The notes beneath the pieces are model-generated. The model was given only the letters and a program-made list of their open reading frames with translations, was not told the origin of the DNA and made no database searches. Source: an uncultured Eubacteriales bacterium (GTDB lineage: Bacteria > Bacillota > Clostridia > Oscillospirales > UBA644). Taken from it: 64,000 nucleotides of DNA. Positions 42,176-51,082 of this stretch are shown piece after piece. The stretch is from NCBI GenBank assembly GCA_934438175.1, contig CAKSBH010000004.1, positions 1 through 64,000 of the forward strand, in the 5' to 3' direction. The position numbers and the translations under genes were made by a program. The stretch's first letter is position 1, and every line of letters starts with the position of its first letter.

Positions 42176-43186
42176 TCAGTTTTTCTTGTTTTTGTACTTC
42201 CCGCTCAAAACCCCGAAGATTCCCAGAAGAGATCCGAAACCGTAGGAAAGATGAAACGCAGGAAACAGAAAAAGCAGGGTCAAGATCTCGACCGGCTTAT
42301 GCGTCAACTTAACAGAAAACAACAAATCCAGCAAAAAATAAAGACCGAGCTCACACAAAAGCAACCACCAAAAAGCGGGATGCAACAGCCCGAAAAGAGG
42401 CAAAAACAGCAAGGACAAAAGGAACGCCAGCGGAACATAGTGACGGATTCCCATCGAACCGGGGCAAACAGTCAAAACAATGATATTCCATTTTCCGTTG
42501 TTTTTTGCCATGTTGCAGATACCCTTCAGGGTGTCCCGGCAATAATATGTAAAATGAATATCATCCACAAGCAGGACCTTTCCCCCGTTTTTCCGGATGC
42601 GGTAGTTGATTTCGTTATCCTCGTTCCGCGCCAATCGTTCGTCGAAAAGTCCCCACTTCTCAAAGACCTCTCGGCGGAACGCTCCAAACGGAACCGTATC
42701 CACATATCCGGTCTTTCCCCCGGTACGGAACTGAGAATTGCCTACCCCGAACTTGGACGAAAGCATCTTGGCAATCAGCGCACCCAAAGAAGTTTTCGCT
42801 TTTGTTTCGGCAAGCCCGCCGACATTGTCCGAGTCGGTCGTATCCAGATAATGCACGCACTTGCTGAGATAATCCGAGGGGTAATCGGCGTGTGCGTCCA
42901 GACGGATAATATATTTCCCGACGGCATGCCGGATTCCGATATTCATGGCATAGGGAGCGGTCTGATTCGGATTGCTGTAAATCTGAATCAATTCCGGATA
43001 TTTCCGCTGATAATCTTCCAGAATGGCAACCGTTTTATCCTTCGACATTCCGTCAACAAAAATCCATTCCATATCCGCTCTTGGATAATCCTGTTTCAAA
43101 AGAGATTCCACGCAGTCGGCAACGTATTTTTCCTCGTTAAGCAACGGCATTATAACAGAAACCGTCGGCTTCTTCACTTCACTCAT
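42176..43186 (-). CDS. GT2-family glycosyltransferase (ExoA-like)
   Basis: This 336-aa protein has a GT-A domain: VSVIMPLLNEEKYVADCVES, WIFVDGMSKDKTVAIL, and IRLDAHADYPSDYLSK with the DAH variant of the DXD motif. NEDNEINYRIRKNGGKVL follows, then two or three C-terminal transmembrane helices. This is the plan of ExoA-type membrane-associated glycosyltransferases in exopolysaccharide pathways. Confidence 0.85.
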   Translation of the reverse strand: MSEVKKPTVSVIMPLLNEEKYVADCVESLLKQDYPRADMEWIFVDGMSKDKTVAILEDYQRKYPELIQIYSNPNQTAPYAMNIGIRHAVGKYIIRLDAHADYPSDYLSKCVHYLDTTDSDNVGGLAETKAKTSLGALIAKMLSSKFGVGNSQFRTGGKTGYVDTVPFGAFRREVFEKWGLFDERLARNEDNEINYRIRKNGGKVLLVDDIHFTYYCRDTLKGICNMAKNNGKWNIIVLTVCPGSMGIRHYVPLAFLLSLLFLPLFGLLHPAFWWLLLCELGLYFLLDLLFSVKLTHKPVEILTLLFLFPAFHLSYGFGSLLGIFGVLSGKYKNKKN

Positions 43187-43205
43187 GTTTATCTCCCCGT
43201 TTCTT

Positions 43206-44375
43206 TCAAATCAAGAAATCCCGGTGTTCGTCCAGGAACTTCAGAACTTTCTCCACATTCTTTTCTTCGGTCGGGAGATTAACCATATGCTCGCAGACGT
43301 GCATGGCGTTCGGAATCTCTTCCGGATTCACCTTCCACACATCAAACGAATCCTGCGCCGGATAAACCGGAGATTCAAACCATTCACCGAGGATAATCTT
43401 TGCTTTCTCCGCTTCTTCCCGGAATTTCGCACGTTCCTTCACCAGAAGCGGATACCGGATGAAGATATGGTCATCGAAGAGGCATTCGTCTACATAGGTT
43501 TTTCCGGCATTTTTCAGATATTCCGTATAACGGGCAGCGTTCTTTTTACGAAGTTCGTTTACGGCATCCAGCTTTTTCAGAGATTTCAAACCTTTTTTGA
43601 ACTGGGCAGAGGACTGTGCCTTGAAAAAATCTTTCGGCATCTCAATGCCGGCAACCTCTTCACCAGAAGAACTGCCAACCACAAGATTCTTCCGACTCAG
43701 CCAACGATAAAGACGGATAATCAACCAATATGTAACATCGTTCAGAAGGAAGCGACGGATGGGATACATCAGCCGAAGCTCGGCGATTTCACGAAAACTC
43801 GGAACAATTTTATCGTTTTCTTCCTCCTGCATGGCGGGCAGAAGCGAATCGTTGTGCACGACGCAAAAACCGCCGACACCAGTCGTGTACGGTTTTGACC
43901 ACTGGGTAGAGAAGAAAGATGCGTCACAGGAACTGCCGTTCGGCTTCCCATGATAGGAACCGCCGAAACCGTGCGTGCAGTCTTCCAGGGTGTAAACCGG
44001 ATGGGCAAACCGCGCAGATGCCTCATTCGCAATCTGTACGACAGTTTCCAAATTGCTGGAAAGACCGTACGTATTCTGGCAGATGATAACCTTTGTTCTC
44101 TCGGTAATCCGGGAACGAAGGGAATCCATGTTCATGTTATAAGTATTCCGATCAATATCCGCATAGACCGGGGTTGCGCCAAGATACAGAATGGCATTGG
44201 AAACGACGACGCAGGTGTACCCCTGACAAATAACTTCATCCCCGGGACCGACCCCCATCGCTTTCAACAATGCATACAGAGCCACACGGCCTTTCCAGTA
44301 AAAAAAGAGACGATTCTCATCCGCAGACAAATATTGTCCGATTGCCTGACGGTATTCCCGTTCATACTTCAACAT
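43206..44375 (-). CDS. DegT/DnrJ/EryC1-type aminotransferase-like protein
   Basis: This 389-aa PLP-dependent sugar aminotransferase-like protein has GPGDEVICQGYTCVVVSNAI, ICQNTYGLSS, TLEDCTHGFGG (Asp of the PLP site), and the internal-aldimine lysine in FSTQWSKPYTTGVGG near 180. It would make an amino sugar for the repeat unit. The ATG at 44375 is chosen from the GAAGGG ahead of it. The longest frame adds eight residues. Confidence 0.8.
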   Translation of the reverse strand: MLKYEREYRQAIGQYLSADENRLFFYWKGRVALYALLKAMGVGPGDEVICQGYTCVVVSNAILYLGATPVYADIDRNTYNMNMDSLRSRITERTKVIICQNTYGLSSNLETVVQIANEASARFAHPVYTLEDCTHGFGGSYHGKPNGSSCDASFFSTQWSKPYTTGVGGFCVVHNDSLLPAMQEEENDKIVPSFREIAELRLMYPIRRFLLNDVTYWLIIRLYRWLSRKNLVVGSSSGEEVAGIEMPKDFFKAQSSAQFKKGLKSLKKLDAVNELRKKNAARYTEYLKNAGKTYVDECLFDDHIFIRYPLLVKERAKFREEAEKAKIILGEWFESPVYPAQDSFDVWKVNPEEIPNAMHVCEHMVNLPTEEKNVEKVLKFLDEHRDFLI

Positions 44376-44405
44376 CGTTTTTCCCTTCTTCTCCGCCAAG
44401 CGGAA

Positions 44406-45101
44406 TTATTTCATCAAAAGTTTTTTGGCACTTTCCCGTTTATCGCGATAAACATCACCGCTGATGGTTCCGTTCTTCAGCAACCAGTCACCGAAGTCCA
44501 TGTCCGATTCTGTTCCCTCACGCACGACATCACTGCGTTTCAGCACCTTATCGACAGTCTGAAGAAGGATGCGGACATCTCCGAGGAATGTAATCCCCCG
44601 GTCAATATACTCCAGATCGTAGGCAAATTTCTGTTCCCACGTGATATTGTTGCGGCCGTTGACCTGAGCCAGCCCGGTCAATCCCGGACGCACCTCATGA
44701 CGACGGCGCTGTTCATCGCTCATAAAGACGAGATCCCGAACCAGCTGCGGCCGCGGGCCGCAGAGAGCGAGATCTCCGCCGAGAATATTCAGAAGTTCCG
44801 GCAACTCGTCCAGAGACGTAGAACGAAGCATGCGGCCGTAAGCGTTCAGCCGCTGATCGTCCGGAAGCAGATTTCCGTCCGAATCTTTTTTATTGCTCAT
44901 GGTACGGAATTTGATCAGACGGAAAATAACTTCGTTTCCGTTCTTATCCTTTTTACCGGGACGCAGCTGCGTAAAAAACGGATTGCCGCCCATAGCAATC
45001 GCTCCCACAATGGTGAGAATCAGAAGCAACGGCGACAACACAAGCAAAGCGATCAGGGAGATTAAAAAATCCAGAAAACGTTTGAAAAATGCAGCGTACA
45101 T
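44406..45101 (-). CDS. initiating sugar-phosphate transferase (monotopic PGT)
   Basis: This 231-aa protein of the WbaP/PglC C-terminal type has one membrane helix (FLDFLISLIALLVLSPLLLI), then FRLIKFRTM, SLDELPELLNIL with catalytic Asp-Glu, and GPRPQL and RPGLTGLAQVNGR. It moves a sugar phosphate from a UDP-sugar to undecaprenyl phosphate, the first step of repeat-unit synthesis. It is the first gene of the operon, after a consensus promoter. Confidence 0.9.
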   Translation of the reverse strand: MYAAFFKRFLDFLISLIALLVLSPLLLILTIVGAIAMGGNPFFTQLRPGKKDKNGNEVIFRLIKFRTMSNKKDSDGNLLPDDQRLNAYGRMLRSTSLDELPELLNILGGDLALCGPRPQLVRDLVFMSDEQRRRHEVRPGLTGLAQVNGRNNITWEQKFAYDLEYIDRGITFLGDVRILLQTVDKVLKRSDVVREGTESDMDFGDWLLKNGTISGDVYRDKRESAKKLLMK

Positions 45102-45184
45102 GATAATCCCCTTATGTATGGTATTTCGAAAGCAGATTTCCCCTTAATCCGGCAAAAATCCGCACTTCTTACCAATTTTAATTT

Positions 45185-45213
45185 ATTATAGCATTTCAAG
45201 ATGTATTTGTCAA
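45185..45213 (-). promoter_or_regulatory. promoter of the polysaccharide operon
   Basis: Minus-strand TTGACA (45208-45213), 17-bp spacer, TATAAT (45185-45190), about 85 bp upstream of the first gene. Confidence 0.8.
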
Positions 45214-45307
45214 TATATTTTCGATCTTTTATATCTTTATAAAGAAGTTGTATTTTCCGCCATTTTTGGGCATCTTTCCCTTTCTTTTTCGCAGACAAAA
45301 CCGAATC

Positions 45308-45336
45308 TTGATTTTTCATGACGGATATGATATAAT
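45308..45336 (+). promoter_or_regulatory. promoter of the GNAT/SDR pair
   Basis: TTGATT (45308-45313), 17-bp spacer, TATAAT (45331-45336), 21 bp before the start codon. Confidence 0.65.
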
Positions 45337-45357
45337 TTTTTTGAAAGAGGTGAAATC

Positions 45358-45894
45358 ATGCACAGAACAGAAACGCCGGTCCTCATACGTCCGGACGAGA
45401 AATACCTGCAACAAATTGCGGATTATCGTTTGGAATTTTTCAAATACAACAGTTCTATGGACGGCACTGGCTCCCTGCGGCGCACAGAAGATCCCCGCGA
45501 ATGGCTTGCCATCACCCGGCAAATGGAAAACCCGGAAACCGTTCCGGAAGACCGGGTGCAGGCAACACAGTTCCTCTACGTACGGGATACGGACAACCGT
45601 TTGCTCGGAATGATTCAGATCCGCCCTCGGATGAACGAATATCTGTCTCAATGCGGCGGAAACATCGGGTATTCCATACGGCCATCCGAACGGCAGAAGG
45701 GATATGCAAAACAAATGCTGGCAGATGCGCTTCCGTATTGCAGAGAAATCGGTCTGTCGAAGGTTCTGATTACCTGCCGGGACGATAACGAGCCCAGCCG
45801 CCACACCATTCTCGCAAACGGCGGAATCTATGAAAACACCGTATACGACTCAAGAGATAACGAATATTTAGAGCGATACTGGATTACTTTATAA
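45358..45894 (+). CDS. GNAT-family N-acetyltransferase
   Basis: This 178-aa protein has NIGYSIRPSERQKGYAKQML near 100-120 (the acetyl-CoA loop R-Q-K-G-Y-A) and DDNEPSRHTILANGGIYEN near the C-terminus. This matches the small branch of GNAT acetyltransferases common in Clostridia. AAAGAGGTG precedes the ATG. The SDR gene follows after 10 bp, so the two are probably co-transcribed. Confidence 0.8.
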   Translation: MHRTETPVLIRPDEKYLQQIADYRLEFFKYNSSMDGTGSLRRTEDPREWLAITRQMENPETVPEDRVQATQFLYVRDTDNRLLGMIQIRPRMNEYLSQCGGNIGYSIRPSERQKGYAKQMLADALPYCREIGLSKVLITCRDDNEPSRHTILANGGIYENTVYDSRDNEYLERYWITL

Positions 45895-45904
45895 CGAGGA
45901 AACC

Positions 45905-46714
45905 ATGATTTATTCTCTACAGGGAAAAACCGTCGTTCTGACCGGAGCTTCCGGAGGATTCGGACGTGCTCTGACCGAACAACTGATATTAAATAACAAC
46001 TGTTATGTAATCGGAATCGGGCGCAGAGAAGATAAAATGCTGGAACTGCGACAACGGCTCGGGAAGAAGGAAGACCGCTTTTCCTATTCGTTGTTTGATG
46101 TAACGAAGCCCGAGCCATGGAAACGGTTCCGTTCCTCCCTTTCCGTCGTTCCGGACGTTCTGATTCACTGCGCCGGAATCCTCCCCGCCTTTGAAGCATT
46201 TGCCGGACAGGATTCCGATGTGTTCCGTCATACGATGGAAATCAACTGTCTTTCGGCAACCATTGCGGCGAGGGAACTTCTCCCTCTTCTGCTTCAATCT
46301 CCCGATCCCATGATCGTCAACATCAGCAGTTCTTCGGCACTGTGCCCTGTCGCGGGCGCAGCCGCATACAGCGCAAGCAAAGCGGCGTTGCTGTCGTTTT
46401 CCGAGGCGTTGCGGGCGGAGTTCCGAGGAAAGATTACCGTATGCACCGTATGTCCGGGGTTCAGTATCACGGATATTTTCCGCAATCAGAAAGAACCGCT
46501 TCCGGGAGAAGCGCTCATGCGGAGGATCGCAACCCCACCGGACAAAATGGCAAAAAAAATTCTCCGCCGGATCCGGCGGAGAAAACGGCTGTCGGTTTGC
46601 GGTTCCGATGCAAAACTGATGGCATGGAGTTATCGGATTGCTCCCGGGCTGACTGTAAAAGTCATGCGGGATATTCTGCGAAAATCCGGAGAACCGATGT
46701 TCCGGAACATCTGA
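45905..46714 (+). CDS. short-chain dehydrogenase/reductase
   Basis: This 269-aa classical SDR has the cofactor motif TGASGGFGRAL near the N-terminus, HCAGILP (NAG equivalent), ISSSSA with catalytic Ser, and YSASKAAL with the YxxxK pair near 160. The substrate is unknown. The C-terminal basic and hydrophobic stretch may touch the membrane. It ends at a bidirectional terminator. Confidence 0.85.
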   Translation: MIYSLQGKTVVLTGASGGFGRALTEQLILNNNCYVIGIGRREDKMLELRQRLGKKEDRFSYSLFDVTKPEPWKRFRSSLSVVPDVLIHCAGILPAFEAFAGQDSDVFRHTMEINCLSATIAARELLPLLLQSPDPMIVNISSSSALCPVAGAAAYSASKAALLSFSEALRAEFRGKITVCTVCPGFSITDIFRNQKEPLPGEALMRRIATPPDKMAKKILRRIRRRKRLSVCGSDAKLMAWSYRIAPGLTVKVMRDILRKSGEPMFRNI

Positions 46715-46722
46715 GAAAAATC

Positions 46723-46750
46723 AAACGGTGCGGAAAACTCCGCACCGTTT
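46723..46750. terminator. bidirectional terminator
   Basis: 12-bp stem (AAACGGTGCGGA/TCCGCACCGTTT) between convergent genes, with T-runs on both strands. Confidence 0.85.
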
Positions 46751-46751
46751 T

Positions 46752-47435
46752 TCACTGTTTTTCTGCCAGTTTCGCCAAGGGATCAACAAACCGTCCATGG
46801 ACAATCATGGCAAAATGCAGGTGCGTTCCGGACGCACATTCCGTCTCGGCACTGATTCCGGTAAAGCCAACCGGATCTCCTGCCGAAACCTCCTGCCCTT
46901 TCTTAACCCGGACATTATCGGCAAGCGATTGGTACACCGAACGAACTCCGTCCGCATGGAGGATCACCACGGTATTTCCCATCAGATCGTCCTCGTACAC
47001 ATCCTCCACCGTACCGTCCGCGGTTGCGGAAACAACCACGGAACCCTCTGTCACATAGTCCAGCCCCTGATGAAGGCGCCAATCGCCGAGCGTATCCGAG
47101 AAGACCGGAACGGTTCCGGAAAACACAATGGTCGCAGCGCAATCAAGCGGTGCCCGGTAGATCGGGGTCGGATTGACGACCGGTTCCTGCGGCTTATCAT
47201 CAATGGGGTCCGGATTCGTTTTCCCGTCCGTTTCCTTGTTGGGGTCTTCCTTTACGGTCTGAGGCGGTTTGTTTTCCTCCTCCACCTTGTTTTTCGGTGA
47301 GGTTCCGATATCCAGAACGGAAACCATACCGAAAACGCAGACGGAAACAACGGTCAAAACCAAGAGAACGTAAAACAGATTATTCTTGAGTGCGGCGAAA
47401 AACGCACGGCTCTTTTTTCGGTAAAACTCACTCAT
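46752..47435 (-). CDS. M23-family peptidase, membrane-anchored
   Basis: This 227-aa protein has one N-terminal transmembrane helix (LFYVLLVLTVVSVCVFGMVS), a Pro/Lys/Asp-rich linker and a C-terminal LytM domain: HQGLDYVTEGSVVVSATADG and THLHFAMIVHG. The metal ligands H/D and HxH are present, so it may cleave cell-wall peptides. The layout resembles SpoIIQ of spore formers, but this is only a possibility. AAGGAG is before the ATG at 47435. Confidence 0.8.
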   Translation of the reverse strand: MSEFYRKKSRAFFAALKNNLFYVLLVLTVVSVCVFGMVSVLDIGTSPKNKVEEENKPPQTVKEDPNKETDGKTNPDPIDDKPQEPVVNPTPIYRAPLDCAATIVFSGTVPVFSDTLGDWRLHQGLDYVTEGSVVVSATADGTVEDVYEDDLMGNTVVILHADGVRSVYQSLADNVRVKKGQEVSAGDPVGFTGISAETECASGTHLHFAMIVHGRFVDPLAKLAEKQ

Positions 47436-47511
47436 GGCAGATACTCCTTCAAAAAATCTTTCTGGCTGTAGTTTTACCTCTTGTTTGATTTTTATGCAGA
47501 AATAAAAAAAA

Positions 47512-47531
47512 TCCGGCACCGAAGTGCCGGA
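47512..47531 (-). terminator. terminator after the YesL-like gene
   Basis: 8-bp stem TCCGGCAC/GTGCCGGA followed on the minus strand by a T-run. Confidence 0.75.
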
Positions 47532-47539
47532 AAATCCGA

Positions 47540-48280
47540 TCAAATCGTATCGTGAAAGACCGCATCGTCTTCATCCTGCGGTTCCTCCGGCTTTTCCTGA
47601 GGAATGGCAATATGCTTGACCAGAACCGGATAGATAAGGGAATTGTTGAACAACCCGCAAAAAGAAAACGCAAGTGCCAGCAGAAGCGGAAGCGGAATGG
47701 GCCAAAACAGAAAAATCAAACCGAACACAAGCCCGTTTACCGCAATCATCGCCAGATTTCTCCACAGCTTGGCAGCAGCAAGAATCATGCTGTTCTTCAC
47801 CAGTTTGCGCAAAGGCAGATCGAACGAAACCATCATGGGAAACAGGTACAGATTGGTGCAGATAAACAGATATCCCAGACATAAAACAAAGCCGATGGCA
47901 ATAATCTGCAGGATTCCGCCCTCCACCAGTTCTCCGCTTCCCCATGTTTTATAGGCAATATAAAACAGAACCAGAAGAGCTGCATCCACGAAAGTTACAA
48001 TCAATCCTTTTTTGAAATGCTCCTTGCACTTTGCCATAAAATCGTGCAACGTTTCCACATGTTTCCGCTGGGAATAATTGCGCAGAACATAGGTAAAACC
48101 CGCTGTTGCCGCGCCGATGGTAAACAAAGGCAGACAGCAAAACAGATACAGCAGATTCAACCCCACCAGGTTTCCGAACCGTTCGCCGAACACCTTGAAG
48201 AACGTAACATAACCGGGCGCTTTTTTCTCATTTTTTCCGATTCCCGGGCCTTCTTTATCCTTGAACTCAAACAATCCCAT
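47540..48280 (-). CDS. YesL-family (DUF624) membrane protein
   Basis: This 246-aa protein has about five transmembrane helices. RFGNLVGLNLLYLFCCLPLF near the N-terminus and ATAGFTYVLRNYSQRKHVE match the YesL/DUF624 family. YesL genes often accompany carbohydrate transport, but their biochemical role is unknown. It lies in a minus-strand run of small membrane-protein genes between yajC and the M23 gene. Confidence 0.75.
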   Translation of the reverse strand: MGLFEFKDKEGPGIGKNEKKAPGYVTFFKVFGERFGNLVGLNLLYLFCCLPLFTIGAATAGFTYVLRNYSQRKHVETLHDFMAKCKEHFKKGLIVTFVDAALLVLFYIAYKTWGSGELVEGGILQIIAIGFVLCLGYLFICTNLYLFPMMVSFDLPLRKLVKNSMILAAAKLWRNLAMIAVNGLVFGLIFLFWPIPLPLLLALAFSFCGLFNNSLIYPVLVKHIAIPQEKPEEPQDEDDAVFHDTI

Positions 48281-48292
48281 TTTCTTATTCCT

Positions 48293-48868
48293 CTAAAATA
48301 TTCCGAATGCAGAACGAATCCACTGTTCCAGATGCGGATTTACCAATACCGTCCAGGGAATGCACAGACATGAAAACAAAACCATTGTACATCCGGAAAG
48401 CAAAAACCGGTTTTTTTCCGTTTCGTACTCCGCTTCCCGGAAACGACGGCTCTGCAAGCTGAATTCGGCAGCATCGGTCGCAACCGTGCAAAGCATGACA
48501 AGCGAAACGGATGCGCACGGAAAGATCAGCCCCGCAGAAAGCAATATGCCTGCCGCACTGTATTTCAGTGCATAATACGAGCACAGAACCGCAACATGAA
48601 ACGCCTTGAACAAAAGCAAGGACGCATCCAACACATATCCGTGCCAGCAAAAGCCGCTTACCATGGCAAGCAGAACAGGAAGTGCGCAAAACAGATACGC
48701 TGTCTGCCATGGGAACTGCGCCAGATTTTCAAAATAAACCGCCGCCGTTTCCACCACAAATGCCCGTCCTTCCGTCAACGGAAGGAGTGCGCCTGTCAGA
48801 AACCCCAAAACTGCCGTTCCGCACATAACAAGAAAAAGTCGGGACCGGAATGAAAGAATCTTCCGCAT
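48293..48868 (-). CDS. small integral membrane protein (SpoIIM-like possibility)
   Basis: This 191-aa protein has five predicted transmembrane helices: VMCGTAVLGFLTGALLPL, AYLFCALPVLLAMVSGFC, AGILLSAGLIFPCASVSLVM, and others. Length and helix number would fit stage II sporulation protein M-like proteins, and the neighbouring M23 protein is SpoIIQ-like in layout. The sequence similarity I can see is too weak for a firm call. Confidence 0.4.
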   Translation of the reverse strand: MRKILSFRSRLFLVMCGTAVLGFLTGALLPLTEGRAFVVETAAVYFENLAQFPWQTAYLFCALPVLLAMVSGFCWHGYVLDASLLLFKAFHVAVLCSYYALKYSAAGILLSAGLIFPCASVSLVMLCTVATDAAEFSLQSRRFREAEYETEKNRFLLSGCTMVLFSCLCIPWTVLVNPHLEQWIRSAFGIF

Positions 48869-48933
48869 GAAACATCCACCGCCTTACACGATTTGATATT
48901 TCATATCTATGCGGACAACCATAGGGATATGAG

Positions 48934-49359
48934 TCAGCGTCGCACGTTGACACTCACAATTCCTCCGACAGCAGCAAACGCAACATCAAGCAGCAAAAAG
49001 ACCAACAGGGAAGCTGAAAGCGGATTTTCCGAACCCAACGCAATGCCGATCAGCGCCTGCAGAATAAAAAAGAACAACCCGGCAAGCGCACCATTGAGAA
49101 GTCCGTTTGTTTTCCGGCGGCACACCGTAAAAAATCCGGCAGCAAAAGCACCGAGGCAGACGGCGGCATACGCGAGAACGGGCAGAAGCCATTCCGGCAA
49201 ATCGGTGACGCTCATCAGAAGCGCCGAAAGCGACAGAAAAACCACGCTTACTCCAACGCCGAACAGAACCCCGAATAAAAAATGCTTCAGTTTCTGCAGA
49301 ATCTTCGGTTTTTCTTCCACGACATATTCCTGTGACGGAATTTTCAGGGCATCACGCAA
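48934..49359 (-). CDS. TIGR04086-type membrane protein
   Basis: This protein of about 141 aa has four transmembrane helices: LFGVLFGVGVSVVFLSLSAL, YAAVCLGAFAAGFFTV, LFFFILQALIGIALG and AFAAVGGIVSV. TIGR04086 proteins are conserved in Clostridia next to yajC, as here. The start is uncertain. TTG at 49359 has GAGGAG eight bases upstream, while a GTG at 49368 has no spacing from it. Confidence 0.7.
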   Translation of the reverse strand: MRDALKIPSQEYVVEEKPKILQKLKHFLFGVLFGVGVSVVFLSLSALLMSVTDLPEWLLPVLAYAAVCLGAFAAGFFTVCRRKTNGLLNGALAGLFFFILQALIGIALGSENPLSASLLVFLLLDVAFAAVGGIVSVNVRR

Positions 49360-49370
49360 AAAAATCACTC

Positions 49371-49402
49371 CTCATATCATGTTTTCAGTAGCATGATATG
49401 AG
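49371..49402. terminator. inverted repeat between yajC and the TIGR04086-type gene
   Basis: Perfect 11-bp stem CTCATATCATG/CATGATATGAG with no T-run. It overlaps the ribosome site of the gene at 48934-49359 and might act as an operator or attenuating hairpin. Confidence 0.45.
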
Positions 49403-49423
49403 GATGACGGTGTCGGTATGCGT

Positions 49424-49837
49424 TTATTCGCCGGCAGATTTGTCCTTGGACTGAACCGCCCACTTTTTGACAGTAATACGATTACGGTCAGCACCGGTCT
49501 CCAGGGTAATAACATCCTCGTCCTCTTTCACCGAAAGAACGGTTCCCGTAATACCGCCGATGGTGGTAATGGTATCTCCGACGGAAATGCTGTTGCGCAT
49601 CGCCTGTGCTTCTTTTTCCTGCTTCTTCTGCGGACGGATCAGAAGGAAATAAAACACAATGGCAATCAGAACAAACGGTCCGATGGTAACAAGAAGATTC
49701 AGCCACTGGGAAGCAACACCGGCTTCCTGCGCACTGCTTCCGGTTTCACCGTCGGCAAACACCGTAACGGCAAATGCCGCACAAGCCATGGACGCTGTCG
49801 TCAGAACGGCAAGCACCTTTTTCAAAAAATTTTTCAT
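49424..49837 (-). CDS. yajC: preprotein translocase subunit YajC
   Basis: This 137-aa protein has an N-terminal hydrophobic segment resembling a signal (VLAVLTTASMACAAFAVTVF), then the true YajC helix FVLIAIVFYFLLIRPQKKQ and the conserved NSISVGDTITTIGGITGTV region. YajC is an accessory of the SecDF translocon. The extra N-terminal hydrophobic stretch is unusual but seen in some Clostridia. GGAGG precedes the ATG at 49837. It follows tgt in the minus-strand operon. Confidence 0.93.
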   Translation of the reverse strand: MKNFLKKVLAVLTTASMACAAFAVTVFADGETGSSAQEAGVASQWLNLLVTIGPFVLIAIVFYFLLIRPQKKQEKEAQAMRNSISVGDTITTIGGITGTVLSVKEDEDVITLETGADRNRITVKKWAVQSKDKSAGE

Positions 49838-49936
49838 AAATACCTCCAAGAAAATTAAATTTCGGATTTATCTTTTTTTATTATACAGGAAATCTACGCA
49901 AAAAGCAAGAGAAAAAAAGCGATTTCCGATTTTTTG

Positions 49937-51067
49937 TCATATCCGTTTCCCCAAAATCGCACGTTTTTCTTCATAATATGCTTCAAAACGCCCTTCATCC
50001 AGTGCATCCCGGATCTCTTTCATCAAATTGTTATAGAACCAAAGGTTATGCATAACGGCAAGCCGCATTCCCAGCATCTCCCCCGCCTTGAGCAGATGGC
50101 GGATATATCCGCGGGAATGATTACGACAGGCAGGACAACCGCAATTTTCATCAATGGGCGTAAAATCACGGGAATATTTTTCATTGATGAGGTTGATGAT
50201 GCCTTTGGATGTAAACAGGTGTCCGTGCCGTGCGTTCCGGGACGGCATGACACAATCAAACAGATCCACGCCGCGATGCACCGCTTCCAGAATGTTGACC
50301 GGAGTACCGACGCCCATCAGATACCGGATTTTGTCAGACGGCATAAACGGCTCCACTGCCTCGATGATCCGGTACATTTCTTCTGCCGGCTCACCGACGG
50401 CAAGACCGCCGATCGCATATCCGTCCAGCTCCAGCTGCGCAATCTGCTTCATATGCGAAACCCGAAGATCCTCATAGGTACACCCCTGATTGATGCCAAA
50501 AAGCAATTGCGATGGGTTGACTGCGTTTCCCGATGCATTGAGTTCGTTCATTTTGTTCTGGCAGCGAGCAAGCCAGCGGTATGTCCGCTCGCAGGAACGC
50601 TTGGCGTAATCGTATTCGGCAGGGTTTTCCACGCATTCGTCAAACGCCATGGCAATGGTAGAGCCGAGATTGGACTGAATCTGCATGCTCTCCTCCGGAC
50701 CCATGAAAATACGGCGTCCGTCCACGTGGGAAGCGAATGTCACACCTTCTTCCCGGATCTTCCTCAAGCCGGAAAGAGAAAAAACCTGAAAGCCGCCGCT
50801 GTCGGTCAGAATCGGCCCTGTCCATCCGGTAAACCCATGCAGACCGCCGGCATCCCGGACAACATCGTCTCCGGGGCGGACATGAAGATGATAGGTATTG
50901 CAAAGAAGAACCTGACAATTCAGTTCTTTCAGATCTTCCGCAGCCAGACCGCCTTTGATGGCACCTGCCGTACCGACGTTCATAAAGGCCGGCGTCTGAA
51001 CGGTTCCGTGCACCGTGGTAAAGACCCCGCGGCGCGCCGTTCCCTCTTTCTTAATCAATTGATACAT
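49937..51067 (-). CDS. tgt: tRNA-guanine transglycosylase (queuine tRNA-ribosyltransferase)
   Basis: This 376-aa enzyme exchanges guanine-34 of GUN tRNAs for preQ1. It has the nucleophile region LTDSGGFQVFSLSG near 100, GIDLFDCVMPSRNARHG near 260, and the zinc site CGCPACRNHSRGYIRHL near 310. It lies 16 bp after queA in the same direction, so the two last steps of queuosine formation are co-transcribed. No preQ1 synthesis genes are nearby. Confidence 0.96.
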   Translation of the reverse strand: MYQLIKKEGTARRGVFTTVHGTVQTPAFMNVGTAGAIKGGLAAEDLKELNCQVLLCNTYHLHVRPGDDVVRDAGGLHGFTGWTGPILTDSGGFQVFSLSGLRKIREEGVTFASHVDGRRIFMGPEESMQIQSNLGSTIAMAFDECVENPAEYDYAKRSCERTYRWLARCQNKMNELNASGNAVNPSQLLFGINQGCTYEDLRVSHMKQIAQLELDGYAIGGLAVGEPAEEMYRIIEAVEPFMPSDKIRYLMGVGTPVNILEAVHRGVDLFDCVMPSRNARHGHLFTSKGIINLINEKYSRDFTPIDENCGCPACRNHSRGYIRHLLKAGEMLGMRLAVMHNLWFYNNLMKEIRDALDEGRFEAYYEEKRAILGKRI

Positions 51068-51082
51068 GACGCACCCCTTTTC

